Part shown: piece after piece, positions 1 to 14,004 of the stretch
Layout: every line of letters begins with the position of its first letter
Position numbering within the stretch: position 1 is the first letter of the stretch
Assembly (NCBI GenBank): GCA_036971475.1
Contig: JBAIZL010000001.1
Location: 101,264,850 to 101,328,849 of the forward strand
Reading direction: 5' to 3'
DNA: 64,000 nt
Source of the DNA: Prosapia bicincta
Taxonomy: Eukaryota > Arthropoda > Insecta > Hemiptera > Cercopidae
Made by a program: the position numbers and the translations under genes
The notes under the pieces: model-generated
What the model saw: only the letters and a program-made list of their open reading frames with translations
What the model was told of the DNA's origin: nothing
The model's database searches: none

Positions 1-59
1 CAAGAAGCGCATACTTCTTTAGAATATATGAAATCAGGAAACAATTTCTATATTTTCAT

Positions 60-600
60 TCAGAAGGTAAAACTTTGCAGTGGGTATCATTACATTGTGG
101 TGTAATTGGTAATTAAATAGCAGACAAAATTGCCAGGGAGGCCTGTTCAATGTTTCCGGCTGATCTAAACAGATTCTCCTTACTTCAATGCAAGAGCTCA
201 GAAGGAAGAAATTTCAGATGCTAGTGGACAGATATTTGGAAGTTAGGGAACACAGGTCGCAACCTGTACCAAATACAACCAAAGCCACCTAAGGATAACG
301 CATACAAAAATATACCTCGTCCGATTGCTACTCTCGCAGCTAGAGCACGTACAGCTCACATTGGACTCAAAAATATTTGTTCCGCTTTGGCTCTTTGGAT
401 TCGGTGCAAGGCCAGTTTATGGCGACATCGAGGAGGAGAACTTGGAGCATATATTACTCCATTGTTACTACCTGAATCCTGTAAAGGATATTCTACGAAC
501 CCGAGTATACGCATGTTAGGAAATACTAAAGAATAAACAATACTGGGCAATTGCATCTATCATATACCATGGACATTTGGCTATCTGCTACACCTGAAGT
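60..600 (+). pseudogene. Non-LTR retrotransposon relic: RNase H end and C-terminal Cys/His region
   Basis: This is the 3' part of a dead LINE-type pol gene. From about 63 the frame reads LQWVSLHCGVIGN, a stop at 114-116, then IADKIAREAC. That is the RNase HI motif (H-x-G-I-x-GNE-x-AD-x-LAK-A) with the glutamate codon replaced by TAA. After a frameshift, 325-519 reads a segment ending EENLEHILLHCYYLNPVKD, which matches the C-terminal H-x(4)-C region of arthropod Jockey/R1/I-like elements (family knowledge). In intact elements RNase H removes the RNA strand during target-primed reverse transcription. The element enters from beyond the left edge of the window, so its reverse transcriptase is not visible. 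The internal stop and the frame change show it is not functional. The clade is not determined. Confidence 0.75.
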
Positions 601-1410
601 TCGATGCATGTACGAAGAAGTAAGAAAGGCACAGATTTCCATGTCTCTTTTTAAAATTGTCGGGACAGTAAAATTCACTTTAGTAAATAATCACTAACTT
701 TAAACTCTTCCATGATAGGGTAGAGTTCAGAAAAAAAATCTCGCCTTTTCCTGCAGTAAAGGGCCAAATATGTGGTTGTTTTGCGATCGTTCTTGTTGAA
801 GCCATGTGTACAGATCATTTTCTACCAAATTGTATTCACTCGTTTTCAGATACCTTGCTCGATGAAAGACAAACGACAAAATTGTTTTCTTAGTTTTTCT
901 TTTTGTCACTGATCGTTGAATTTCTGATCTCAAAATTTTAAGCTACAATTTTTAGCAGGTACCTCGGCAACAAATCGTTTTAGAATTTCGCAATTATCTG
1001 GCAACGAGAGTATTTTGTGTATTTTTTAAGGAAGAAAACGACATTATAATAATTAAAGTTTAACACACAGCGATGACAAAACGATTCTACCGTCTGCTTG
1101 CCGTAAACTTTGAAACTGAACTGCTGTAGGGTGACTAATCAAAAGGAATCGATATACCGAGGTCATTACAGAACAATATTGCCATTAGTCTTTGAAACTC
1201 TCTAACAGTTTTTTATTTTTTGATTCGATACTTTCTAAAATCTTTTCGGATTAGTGGAAGTTTCGGACTACTGGAATTCGGATTACTAGGATTAGACTGT
1301 ACTTGACTCTCCACACGTGATCCACAATCACACTTATATTATGTATTGGTGTGTTTATCTCTCTAGTAGTAGAAGATAATAGTTGTACTAAGTTATCGCT
1401 TTAGAACTGC
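601..1410. other. AT-rich spacer, nothing recognised
   Basis: Only short random ORFs are present. A small cluster of near-repeats of GGATTAGTGGAAG / GGACTACTGGAA / GGATTACTAGG words lies at about 1249-1292. No exon, RNA gene or transposon domain was recognised. Confidence 0.5.
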
Positions 1411-2088
1411 AAACAAATGTAGACCAATCTGATAGTTAACGGTGTAGTTACGTTCGCTATATCCGCCACCAATGCTACCACGATCTAAGTTCACAAAACA
1501 CCAAGAAGCTTATTACACTATCAAAGCTACAAAGAACTATTAAGCAGGGGACCCTAAGGATCTACAAAATGAAAGAATCTAAAAGAAATAAGAAATATCC
1601 AGCCCATCGAATTGGTATTCGATAGGACAACTCTGTGACTATTCCAGTGTTTTTTCTTCACATTACATGATCATGTTACCAGTTTTTACCTCTGTGATTT
1701 AGTTCATAAATAGGTTTCGAAAAATCCATCATCTGGCTTCCTCATGTAGAAACAAATGTAGACCAATCTGATAGTTAACGGTGTAGTTACGTTCGCTACA
1801 TCCGCCACCAATGCTACCACGATCTAAGTTCACAAAACACCAAGAAGCTTATTACACTATCAAAGCTACAAAGAACTATTAAGCAGGGGACCCTAAGGAT
1901 CTACAAAATGAAAGAATCTAAAAGAAATAAGAAATATCCAGCCCATCGAATTGGTATTCGATAGGAAAACTCTGTGACTATTCCAGTGTTTTTTCTTCAC
2001 ATTACATGATCATGTTACCAGTTTTTACCTCTGTGATTTAGTTCATAAATAGGTTTCGAAAAATCCATCATCTGGCTTCCTCATGTAG
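1411..2088. repeat. Tandem duplication, 2 x 339 bp
   Basis: Copy 1 spans 1411-1749 and copy 2 spans 1750-2088, both starting AAACAAATGTAGACC. By eye the copies differ at only a couple of bases (for example CGCTATATCC against CGCTACATCC, and GATAGGACAAC against GATAGGAAAAC), so the duplication is recent. No coding content was seen in the unit. Confidence 0.95.
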
Positions 2089-2970
2089 AAAAAAAGAGTC
2101 ATCACAGAAAACATCGTTTTACCAAAACCATGGCGATAAATAAATATTATCCTATATGTCTTACCATGTTTGTCAACAAAACTAACGTCAAACAAAAACA
2201 AGCTGATTTGTAAAAGTAAATAATCGTGAATTCGTAAAGATATTCAATACTCTCTGATTGAACGAGTCGATTAAACTATACGATTCAATAAAACTAATTT
2301 AAAAGAAATTATTCACATTTCATTTACTTTGTTGGAAGGAATGAGGATTATTGAGTGTAACAATTCTAAAATGAGGAATGGAAATTACGTCTAATTTTAG
2401 AATAGCGTGTAGCGTAATCAGTCGGTCGGCCTTTTATTGGAATCCATAAATTTATAATAGAAAATTATACCACTAAACGGCTTCACCCTCTCGATAAATA
2501 GTTCAGCCAGTGGAAATGTAAAATTTTATTTTCTCAGATAATCAAGGAAAATCTGATATTCGTGGAATAAACGTTGCATAATGATTGCTCAGTTAATTTT
2601 ACTGATATAATGAAATGCATTCGTCAAACGTTTTAGAGGACATTTTACTGTCTGTGGTCTTATTAATTCGTTTTCATTTCACCAAACAACCTAATCATTA
2701 TTGTCTGTGGCTTAGGTATGCAAAAACCTAGACGTTTACACAAAAAAGCCGAAATATGTTTTGTTTCCGGAAACAGTCCCCTTCCAGTTATTAAAAATTT
2801 TAAGATTTTTAATTTATAGCCCATCACAAGCGTCCTTCACAAACATCTATTGTGGTTGTATTATTACTTCACTGATTCTAAAACCTCTTTAACAAGCCAT
2901 ATTTGTTTCCCGCGACTCTTGATGGATTTTTGTTCAACAAAGTAGACGAGCCGTAGGTAGACGAACAAGT
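2089..2970. other. AT-rich spacer, nothing recognised
   Basis: No ORF of note, RNA gene or recognisable repeat was seen between the 339-bp duplication and the 144-bp array. Confidence 0.5.
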
Positions 2971-3282
2971 CAACAATATCACATGCACACGTCCTGTAAT
3001 CACCTTACCACTCATATCAGATTGCTGCCTTTTTACCAATATCTACCTGCAATCTCCTTTGTTCATGCTGATTGGTACACAAATTTGCCACTACTTAACC
3101 TACCATTTTAACATCAACAGTATCACATGCACACGTCCTGTGATCACCTTACCACTCATATCAGATTGCTGCCTTTTTACCAATATATACCTGCAATCTC
3201 CTTTGTTCAAGCTGATTGGTACACAAATTTGCCACTACTTAACCTATCATTTTAACATCAACAGTATCACATGCAGACGTCC
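2971..3282. repeat. Minisatellite, 144-bp unit, about 2.2 copies
   Basis: Units start at 2971, 3115 and 3259 (partial) with CAACARTATCACATGCA. Because 144 is a multiple of three, a 92-codon frame stays open across the array (3059-3337). I read this as a by-product of the repeat, not as a gene. Confidence 0.9.
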
Positions 3283-4349
3283 TTTTCATTTATATTCGAC
3301 GATAATTGATGTCCAAGTCAAGGTTCTACAATGTTAAAGTCCTTATTATCGCTAATAATGGAACATCTACCGTCCGTCGGAAAGTTAAGTCTATGTCCAC
3401 TCGTGACATTAAGGTGAAGGAAGTACGATCGGTGGAGAAAAATTGGTTAGGGATGAAAAAAAAACATAATGATGCTTAGAATTGAGGGCTAACATTATGG
3501 TTTATGTAAGCAGATCTGTTAATAGAACATAATCTACTCTCTACAAATGTAGACATACTCTCTGTAGACAGACTTATTTTCTATGCAGGATATGTAGGGA
3601 TAAGTAGACACACCTAATATAAGTAGGATGAGGACAAAAGTATACAAAATAAAACCCTCGTTTGCAACCCTCGTAAACAGAGCAACAAATATTCGTTACC
3701 TATCCTAGGAACATATGTGAGAGATTTATTGCATTGTATTTGGAGATTTGGTGGTTGTGTGAATTTTGGTTTTGAGTGTTACTGTATATACGTTGTGTTG
3801 TGAAAAACTAACACGTATCTGTAAGTACGGTTGGTCAGTGGTTTCCTCCATTAAAATACTATCATAATCACTTATGTGCCTCAATCACTTAGCTGCGTAG
3901 CTGACCTGTGCCAGAAAACTTGTGGAAGTGTTTCATAATTGCCAATATCGTGCTGTCTTCAGAAGCTTTAACAGAAGTTTGGAATAAGGCTGGGGTAGGT
4001 CTGAAGTACCGAGGGCGGATCTATATATTTTTTTATCCATTTCTGATTTGGAAAATCTCGTTTTGTGCCCAATATTTTAGTATTTTTTAAACACATTTCC
4101 CTTGATTATGATACAATAACGTAATTTGAACTAGTAGCTTTCTCGCTTTTGTATTAGTTATTTCTGCCACCTACCTATTCCTGTAGACTATAAGCTTCTT
4201 CCTCACATTAAAAAAAACATTTGCAAAAAATCGATCGGTATACTGCAGCAAAAAGTAAACGATATTGTGAACAGTTATAAGTCTTTTACGATTTTCTTCT
4301 CCTATGAAACGGAATATACAAAGAAGGTTGTTTTAACGAACCAAGAATA
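3283..4349. other. Spacer, nothing recognised
   Basis: Non-repetitive AT-rich DNA. A 60-codon ORF at 3908-4090 has no recognisable family and low-complexity hydrophobic content. Confidence 0.45.
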
Positions 4350-4542
4350 ATCAATGTATTAGTACGACGTTTCTACAACTAATTTTGGGCTTTTTTCAAT
4401 TCGTTATAAAACTTATAATAATAGGTTTTGACAACGACACATCAACGATTTTGACATTGATAACGATTTTAGGTCATTCGTTAATTACTGCCTTGAAAAG
4501 CCCAACAAATTAGTTGTAAACACAACGTCCTAGTAAATTCAT
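4350..4542. repeat. Foldback (inverted repeat) element
   Basis: Arm 4350-4400 is largely complementary to arm 4491-4542, around a loop of about 90 bases. The inner arm ends are TTTTGGGCTTTTTTCAA and TTGAAAAGCCCAACAAA. This layout matches other foldbacks in the window (14.2, 19.7, 32.1, 38.4 and 61.7 kb), though the sequence differs. Confidence 0.75.
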
Positions 4543-4831
4543 CACTATTTATTTGTTAAAACTGTCCTCCCATTCTAAACTAAAAGTTTTATAAGAAATT
4601 TAACTAGATTCTGTTTGATATAAATTGCCTGCATAACAAGAGGTTAATAAGATTATTTACAAAAAAAGATAGATAATTCATACTATAGGCCTACTTATAT
4701 CGAAAAAGTATTTAAAACAAAACATATAGATCTACAAATTAAAACTTTTAATACAAATTGTTTTAAATATGACTAGTTGTAAATATATATACATCTTGAG
4801 AAGTTATATTTTCTGTAAAAATATATGTTAT

Positions 4832-4838
<7 letters not shown>

Positions 4839-4871
<33 letters not shown>
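4839..4871. repeat. (TA)n microsatellite
   Basis: About 16 uninterrupted TA dinucleotides in otherwise featureless AT-rich DNA (4543-5368). Confidence 0.95.
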
Positions 4872-4875
<4 letters not shown>

Positions 4876-5368
4876 ACACAAATTATAATTTTTTCTCGCG
4901 ATAAGATAGTAACCTATATAGTTAAAAGTACATTCTAAAAGTAGTGCAAAATACATTTCTAAAACTTATAATTATTAAAAGCACTTTGCAAAACGCGGAA
5001 GAAGTTTCGCCTGTTCTTGTAACAAAGTTATCAAGTTATGTTTTGTGCAATGGATTGTAACCCTTAGCATTAGATTATGTTAAAAAATACTGTGATTAAA
5101 AATCGACTTTAAAGTGAAAAAAATATATTTTTTTTTTTTGGTATAAGTGTAGAGCATGTTATAATATAGGACTTTAGTTATATAAAACAATGTTAAATTC
5201 TTATATAATTATGTGTTACTTGTTTTCTTTTCTCAGAAAAGTTTTTCTATTGTGTTTGTAATGAGAGCAAGAATAACGTTTTGTTCCCTTCTGATAGCAA
5301 TTCTATTTCCCACTCTTATTGTGGAAATAGGTATTAACAACCAAACGTAGCACTGATAATGGTAGCAT

Positions 5369-5470
5369 CTGGGTCCTGTGGGAGGGGGCTTAGGACAGTG
5401 AAGATATCCTGGACCGATGCCAGCACATTCTATCTCTCACCGGGTTATATCAAAGGTCCTTCATTTACAA
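5369..5470 (+). repeat. Dispersed repeat fragment, copy 1
   Basis: A segment containing GAAGATATCCTGGACCGATG recurs in opposite orientation at 16275-16381. Both copies share a GTGGGAGGGG start and a TCAAARGTCCTTCATTTAC end. It is probably a fragment of a transposon of unknown class. Confidence 0.85.
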
Positions 5471-5883
5471 CTCCGATTTCAACTACTCTCGAGTAATACA
5501 ATAAGACAGGCATCCCTCCTATTCACAGATGCAAGCGGTGAAAAATATAAATTAATCTATCGAAATATTTTCTGTTTATTGCTTTTTAGTAATAGCATTT
5601 TATTTTTATTTAATTACAGTATAGGCTACGTTTTACAGTTTACTTATCAATCAATTTGAAATTTTTTTATCAAACGTTGGTTAATGTTTTCTAACTGATA
5701 TTTATATCCCATAAAGAAGACGAATCTCGGTTTTAAAATACAAACACTTGCTATAAAATATTGTTAATTTAAACATGACCTATTTCTCGTAGGCTAAAAA
5801 TTCATCTATATTGTTAAAATGTGATAGCCTACAACGTTGTGATACGTATTGATTTAAAAACACACAAATAAATTAATCATGAA

Positions 5884-6369
<486 letters not shown>

Positions 6370-8149
6370 CGCGCGCTTGTGTGTGTGTCGGCGCGCATGT
6401 TTATGTGTCAGTCTCTCATATATTCTTGTAATCAATTTTTAACCGACAGATAAGTTTTCAGAAAGGTCTGTTCGTTTAACTGACTATTTTGAAGGAAATT
6501 CGCAAACGCCGGTGGTTACACGGACGGCCATTAAAGGATTTATGTGCTTTCAGAGGAAATGTAAATCCAAATGACACGGAGTTTATACGCGGTTTTTACG
6601 AGTGCTGCAATGTTCGTGGGTAACTGCAGTTTACGCAGTCTTTGCTTGTAACTCCAAGCCAGCCGTACTTATTTTAATATTGGACCTCATCATAAAGTCT
6701 AATGGCGTCCCAAAAACTTTCCCAAACACAGACACGAGATTTAACCTACATACTTTCTCCCCACGAATTGTATATCTTTCAAAAGGTTTTACAAATATTT
6801 TGCTCAGCTTTTTTTATTTGAGCTTTTTATTTCAAATTCCATCAGATATTTAAGAGTAACTTCTTATTCATTACACGTTAGTATTTAGTTATAATTGAAT
6901 TGTATCAAAAACTAAGAGTTACAAACTACGCGTTTCTTATATGTGCTTCAATCACAAATAAATCATTGTCTGTGAATTAAGTGTAAACTCTAAACAATAA
7001 CTATACCATGTTTAGAAATAACTTATACTCACTATTGATGATGAATTTAACAATAATAACAAACATTATCATATGCTAGTGAGTATTCGTTATTTGTTTA
7101 AATGTCATCCAACGAAATTTTTCAGAAAATAAAATAAATTTGCACAAAAGTGTGAATAAATTTTTCAAAAACGTATTTTTTCACAATAATAAATAAACAA
7201 GACCTTGATAAATAGCGCAAGGTAACAATTGTATTTATTATTAGTCAATATAATATTACCGTCATAATAATTTGACTGAAGTAATAAATTAACAAAGTAT
7301 TTAGTTAATGGTTTGTGCTTCAGAGGTCTGATTATATATTAAAAAGTTTTAAAGATATTCGTCTAAGAAAAACCTTTTGTATAATTGTTGTTATGACGTG
7401 TACGTATAGAAAGCGTTAGAATAACTTGGCCTTAGGTTTATTTATGCGGGTGAACAGTAGCCTAAGCTCTAAAACGCTTTTTTCTTTCAGCTATCATTCT
7501 ATTTTTATCGTTGCATTCGAACGCCGTTCTTCTACTGGATTTTTTTCTCTTATATTTCAACGCTATTTGCAAAAGAGAGGAGGATGTTTTAAATGTGATA
7601 AAAATCAGAAATCAATAATTGTCTGATCATTAAACATAGTACACACGCCAGTATATTAAAAATATCTTACGTGTAATAAAAAGGAGTAACATAGATGTAC
7701 AACTTCTTTTTTCATATAAATAAATAACTAAAATATGGACACAAAAATATAATTATATTTTGTTATTTTATACACCATACTTGTATAAATTTTTAACCAA
7801 ATCCGGTTAGTTTATTATTATTTTAAGTAATATTTAAATTACTTTGTTTTACTTTAAATCAAGTCTTTGCTATTCAGTAAACACAACATGCAAACCAGTA
7901 TACAACAAAATAATTTACCTTGTAATAAAAAAGAAGGGATGGATAAACATGAACGTACTTTATCTTTTTATATGTAATTAAAAATTAGATATATAAATAT
8001 AAATATATTACAACTAAATTCATTAGTTTAGGGGAAATGTTTGTAAAATATTTGAACTTGAGAGATCTTAGCACACTGCCACTAGCTAATAAAGGGCAGT
8101 CAGTTGTAAATCTTTTGGCAAAAAACAGTTACTCTACGCACCTGGTATA
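6370..8149. other. AT-rich spacer, nothing recognised
   Basis: Short ORFs of 60-85 codons (for example 6602-6853 and 7426-7626) show no recognisable domain. No RNA gene or repeat copy was seen. Confidence 0.45.
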
Positions 8150-8960
8150 CCGTAAATATTATTATACTTCGAAAGGTGTCATTGTGGGTAAGAGAAGACG
8201 TGACTCGATAACTGGAGATGAGAAGTTTGACATCGAGGGACTATGCAGATTTATGATGAAAAATCTCTAAAAATGCAGTAAAAGCACGTCCAGCGAATAT
8301 CTGCATCTTGGGAAAGTTCTAGACGTTGCCACACAAGCCGAAGAGAAAGTGATGAAGAATGATGTTCTGATAGGCTGAAACGAAAGGTAGCGGGATAAGG
8401 AAGCAATTCATATCTGAAGAGGGGATGAAACCCGTAGGGAAACGATCCAAAGGCAGTCACGAAAAGGCTATTCAAAATGCAGGACTACAGGGAGAAATAC
8501 GTGAATTTTAGTAAGAAGTTCTAAATTTAAGTAAAAAAGTAAAGTTACAAAGTAATATCAAGATATATTAAGTAAGAAAATGAATTAATAGTTAGTGATA
8601 TCAATTGAGCGACATAATCAAGTAGTAACTGGAATAATAATAAGGGAGCTATTACAAAAGGAAAGTCTGTTCCGGCATAGAAGCATTTTGAATGATTAAA
8701 GCAAGTGAAATTATAGAGAAATATGATTAAGTGAATAGGTGTCAAATGAAGTGAAACAAGGAACCACGCAAGCAATAAGTCAACAACTATAAGTATAGAT
8801 CTACCATAAATTTAAAGCCAACTCTTTAAAAAGTCAAAAATATTAAGAACTTTATAAACATTTTATTAATTCTTTAAACAATAATAAGCAATTAAAATAT
8901 AAATTTATAAAAACCAAGTGTAGTAACCTATACAAGCCTTAAAACTGTAATAATATTAAA
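8150..8960 (+). repeat. ~0.8-kb dispersed repeat, copy 1
   Basis: Collinear similarity to 36190-37000. Shared landmarks include GAAGAGGGGATGAAA (8417 and 36449), an AGAAGCATTT word, GTGAAATTA, AAGGAACCACGCAAG, an AACCAACTCTTTAAA-like word and CCAAGTGYAGTAACYTATAC near the right end. The similarity is patchy, as expected of old copies. A 77-codon ORF (8037-8270) runs into the left end but resembles no family I know. The class is unknown. Copy 2 lies about 230 bases upstream of a primer-binding-site-like motif, so an LTR origin is possible. Confidence 0.75.
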
Positions 8961-9638
8961 GTAATGAGGTTATATTATATGGGACAGGTTTTTCGTGTCA
9001 GCTATGAAAAAAAATGGTCGATTCAAATACAATGTAACACATCAAAGATACCTACGCAATATAAAAATAATGCTAAGAGAAATGGAACTGAGGATGTTGT
9101 TATTTGGATGATTTATCCAAATTTATAGCATAACATTGCGCTTCTCAATTCACCTTTGGTGGTTTTAACTTTGCTTAAAACAACCTTTGGTGTATGTAAA
9201 AAAACAAATATGTATTTCAAAAAATATTTATCACTATTGACAATTAGTGTCAATTGTTCGTAATTTCTGCGTTTATTAACGATTCGACTGGTTATTTATT
9301 ATTAATAATGTTATTTGTATTTTAACAGGTTAAATTTATTTAGAAAGATAATAAAATATGGAAATAGTAAATAAAGATAACTCACTGGTTACTTATTCAG
9401 TTGAACTTGAGTGATTTTAAATTTAACTAAATTCAAATAATTGTCAACAACAACAATCAATGTAGACTATTCAAGTTAATAAATAATTCAAATGCACTAT
9501 AATAGAAAACTGATGCTTTGCCAGCTACCATAATTACACCGATAAAACGTCAGAAAAATACCTCTTTACAATTAACAACAGTTCAGTCTAACTCCTTGAT
9601 TCCTTGTGCTAACAAAAATTCCTTATGCTTTATCTCCT

Positions 9639-9639
<1 letters not shown>
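8961..9639. other. AT-rich spacer, nothing recognised
   Basis: No coding or repeat signal was seen. Confidence 0.45.

Positions 9640-9673
<34 letters not shown>
9640..9673. repeat. Poly(T) tract, about 34 bases
   Basis: Uninterrupted T run. It could be the reverse-strand poly(A) tail of a retrotransposed sequence, but no matching body was recognised to its left. Confidence 0.9.
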
Positions 9674-12411
9674 CCGAGAACGACTATCTGCTTGTGGGTT
9701 TTGCCTTTCATAAATTTGCTATATTTAATATTTGGTAATTTCCAATAATTTTTCTAAAATGAATGCTCGTATTTTACATTAGTTTTCCCACTAAACGCAC
9801 ACAGTTGCATCTTGCTTACAGATTTGGAATCGTTTTTTTTTTGTTCGCCTTATAAAAGCGGGTATACACATAATTTTCCTTACTTTCTATGCACGCATAT
9901 TTGTACACAGGTTTTTTAAAATCTTACATTAAATTTGATGTAACTGAGACCTTGATTTTGCGAATAACATTTGAAGAAGTGGAATCATTTATTAGTTGTT
10001 GGGTAATTATAACAACCTCTTTACGAAACAGATTCTGGTGTAACCCTATGTATGAACATAATCCCCGGTTTCGTCTCGCTCTTTCCATGCACTCTGAACC
10101 ATCCATTGCAAGTCCCATGTTAAACTAGACATGTTCAGCTGTAGAAGTATGTCGCTATGGACTTTTCAGCGTTTCTGAGGGTAAGCTCTTACTTTTACTT
10201 ACTAGACAGGGCATGACCATGAACTTTCTTCTTTACCTAACCTTTAATCTCTACTTACAACATTTTTATTTGGCTAAATTCTATATAATTTGTTTTTACT
10301 GTTTGATTGATAACAATCTGCAAAACTATTTGACTATACTTCACTTTACTCTTCAGATTTTCTCCTTCTTAAAGAATAGATCTTAATATTAAATTCACAA
10401 AATCTACGATCGCTTTGAAGTTGTTGAATGAATGGTGGACTGGAAAGCAAGGCTGAATATACAAGCATAACGAACCAAACATTTTGAGTTGTATAAAAAC
10501 AGTATTGTTTAGACAGGAAGAATTGTTATTCGGAGAAAACAAATAAAAAATTGTTTTTGTGTAGAAATAAATACAAAAAGATATTTATTATTATAAAAAT
10601 AATAATTATTTTTAAAGTAATAATTTTGTAATTTTTTATTATAAAAATAAATAAATATTAAATCAGGATTACAGTATATTGTTTATTATTGTTTTAGATA
10701 GATTTTCTAATAAAAAAAACTATTTTATAATTATACTTTAAATTTAATTCAAACAGTTTATCTCCTCTGATTTACATAAATATTATGAAACGTTTTCGTG
10801 TCACAAACAATATTCACATGAGTGATATACGGGTAACATTTATTAAAATTGCATTAAAATATAATTTGTAATTGAATTTTTTCTTTCCTTTTGTGTTTTA
10901 AAAGTTATTTAATGATTTAATTACTCAGAAAACTAAACCAAGTTGTTCCTACTTCGAGTATAGTTAAAAATTTAAAATACGATATTTTCTACATAAAGCT
11001 GTAACTTATAGATGGCAATATCGACGGTATATGCACGACTAAGGTATAAACCCCAATGTTTGCCTATTGAAACATAAAGCCTCAGAGAGCTACGGTACGC
11101 TAAATTCGCCCTTATTGCTTTTCGCTACCGAGCATATCTCCAGTTCTTTTTTATTTTCAATATATTGTCCAATCTTCACCCTTACGAAATAGCGTATGCT
11201 TCAATAAAGCATATGTATACCTACTTACTACAACACTCTGGTATACGATTAATTTTTGTTGTGTGTTTAATTAAATATAGCATATTTGTCATTTGTTAAT
11301 ACACGACAGGGCGATTTCAATCTACGTACGTTATATATGTTTTCACTCTCATAAAGTCGTAAGTTTTTGCTACGTTTTACAAATAAATGTTGAATAGCAA
11401 GGTTTTTTGTCATTTGTAGCATTATTGTATTAATTCTTGTGAAAGCGTTTTGGAGAATTTCCGGAAGGCTGGAGTAACATGTGATGCTAAAAATATTAAC
11501 TCTTTTCTTTTAATTTTTATTTAAAACTACGCCTATTTCACAGTGTCACATTTGAATTTCCTACCAGATTTATGCCTTATTTTCCATTGTCTACTCCTTT
11601 CAGTTTTTTCGTTCTGAGTCCCTTTTAAAGTCTACATGCTCCAGAAATCCAGTAAGAAAGGGTGCTGTATCATGACACGCTTCTAAAGTTCGTATTGGGA
11701 ATGGTACAAACAGTTATGTAAATAAAGTAAATAAATATATTGGAAACCACTGAAGACTTAAGAATTAATGTTTTTCGATTCAACCTCCAATACTTTCGAA
11801 ATATCTTGAATAGCATGTAATCAAAATATTTTAGGGCGTTTGGATAAAGTAATTTATTATAAGTGGTCTAGTGGGTTGAGTCCTTGAATACTAACCTATA
11901 AGAGGTATTGGTTTCTTGAGAGTGTCACAGGTTTCTATTGGTTTTTCAGCCTCGGGATTGAGTTAACCTGGAGAAAATAAGTACCTACGTCAAGCATATG
12001 GTAATAATGGATGAATTAGGCGTAGCTATGCTGTGGTGCATTTGAAGAAATACCTTGAGCTTAGTACTGACTAGTCTATCATGGACACCGTTTGTCTCAA
12101 CGTAAGGAACCCTTACCTTGTCTATCTCGCAAATCAAATTCACAGTATAAAAGTGATTCATTAAATACTAGTATTAACAGTTACTACTCTGCAAATCCAT
12201 TGTTTAGTTTCTCCATTTTTAAGAAGGAAAGGTTGCGCACCATGCAACAAGAAGATAAAGTCTTTTTTTATTATTTAATAACATTTTTAATATAAGCTTT
12301 CTTTCTGTATTTTTGCCTCCATTGCAGACACAGAGTCGCGTTGCGATAAGGATGGTATTTCCGTCCCAAGATACACATCTATTACTAGTTCTAATAATTA
12401 TATTCTGGGTT
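9674..12411. other. AT-rich spacer, nothing recognised
   Basis: The longest ORF is 79 codons (9889-10128) and unrecognised. No clear repeat shared with other parts of the window was seen. Confidence 0.45.
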
Positions 12412-12645
12412 TACCTACGTACCTCTTGTAATCTAATCTAGGTAATCTACCTCTATTAATGTAATCTAGGTAATCTACCTCTTGTAATCTAATCTAGGTA
12501 ATCTACCTCTTGTAATCTAATCTAGGTAATCTACCTCTTGTAATCTAATCTAGGTAATCTACCTCTTGTAATCTAATCTAGGTAATCTACCTCTTGTAAT
12601 CTAATCTAGGTAATCTACCTCTTGTAATCTAATCTAGGTAATCTA
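12412..12645. repeat. Minisatellite, 28-bp unit, about 8 copies
   Basis: The unit CTTGTAATCTAATCTAGGTA plus ATCTACCT repeats with 28-base spacing (for example 12481, 12509, 12537) and is nearly perfect in its right part. Inside the unit, TAATCTA is itself repeated. There are no spacers between units. Confidence 0.97.
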
Positions 12646-13731
12646 AATTTATTCCATGTTCCTAATCACCATTTTATCATACAATCAATTATTACTTGTT
12701 TCTACGTTTTCATCTCTGTAACTCTAGATTTATTTAAGTCTGATTAGTATGTCATTATCGCTTCCATTAATAGTAGAACTAAAATTAGAAAAGTATTTGA
12801 AGCTCTTGGGAGGAGAGCTGAAATCAGCGTTTCCTTTTCATCCGACTGAACTTTATTTTCCCTTCACCTGAAGTTTAAAAAGTTCAGTGAAAACATTTAA
12901 ACTTTGTTAATTCTTATAAAAACTTAAATCTCTGTCTTATTTTTATTTTACTATAAAAATCTATTCTTTATAGAGGTGCAAGTAGTCGCATTTATACTTG
13001 AATAATAATATTATTTCTGCCAATAAACATAAATATGATACTTTTCCTCTACTTCTAGCATTATAATTCCTTAGTTAACGATGGATATCCTATACATTCA
13101 ATCACAACGTAATACATTCAGGCTGTCTTCAACCAGAAATCATCACGTTATACCTGATATTTTTCCTAACCATCGATTTGTCAGACCATTTTTATCCCCC
13201 AAGATCTAACTTTCGTCAGTAGGGACTAATTTGTGTGCGTGTTTCTAGTAAATACATTTTAAGACTCATGAAGCTTGACCTCTAGTTGAAGACTAGCAAT
13301 ATGTGTTACGGTCTTATGGATAGAGATGATCGGAAACGTGTTTTTAATTAAGAATTTGACGATTAAAGGTGTGTTAAACCTATCTTACTCACTACATTAA
13401 CTTCAAATAAGATTATTATAAACATGAATTCGTATTAATTTAGGCATTTTATTTAAAAAGGTTTCACAGCATTATTGTTCATTAATGGTGGTGAACATTG
13501 TTCGGTTTTACCTTTCAGAACAGGACATCTTACTGTACTGACGTTTACATCCTGACATTTACGACTTTTATTAACATCAGTGTTTATCTAATACTCATTT
13601 ATCAAACAATAATTTCTCTAATTAGATTTTTTTTAAAGCAAATTGAAGATGTTAAAAAGCTTAAACAATAGTCATTAACCGTTGGAACAAACAAAATGCT
13701 TCTGTAACTTATATGTTCAGGCTACATTTAA
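12646..13731. other. AT-rich spacer, nothing recognised
   Basis: No feature recognised. Confidence 0.45.
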
Positions 13732-14004
13732 AAATAACTTACAAATCTCATCGCTGTAAAAAACAACTGTTATTTTCAGACTGTGTCTCCTTCTTATTTA
13801 CCATATATAATTGAGTACACAAAATACCTTACAAATCTAATCGCTGTAACAACAACTGTTATTTTCAGACTGTGTCCCCTTGTTATTTACCATGTATAAT
13901 TGAGTACACAAAATAACATACAAATCTCAACGCTGTAAAAAACAACTGTTATTTTCAAACTGTGTCCCCTTGTTATTTACCACACATAATTGAGTACACA
14001 ATCG
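13732..14004. repeat. Tandem repeat, ~90-bp unit, 3 copies
   Basis: Units start near 13741, 13831 and 13920 with ACAAATCT, and each contains AACAACTGTTATTTTCA and TAATTGAGTACACAA. Each copy differs by a few substitutions and single-base indels. Confidence 0.95.

Noticed and set aside
3059..3337. 92-codon ORF
   Set aside because: It lies across a 144-bp tandem repeat and its two halves are the same peptide.
8037..8270. 77-codon ORF as a gene
   Set aside because: Its right half lies in the ~0.8-kb dispersed repeat, it has no recognisable domain, and the matching region at 36.2 kb is not open.
9640..9673. Poly(T) as the tail of a processed pseudogene
   Set aside because: No reverse-strand coding remnant or target duplication was recognised beside it.
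12412..12645. CRISPR-like array of 28-bp repeats
   Set aside because: The repeats are contiguous with no unique spacers, and the genome is eukaryotic.
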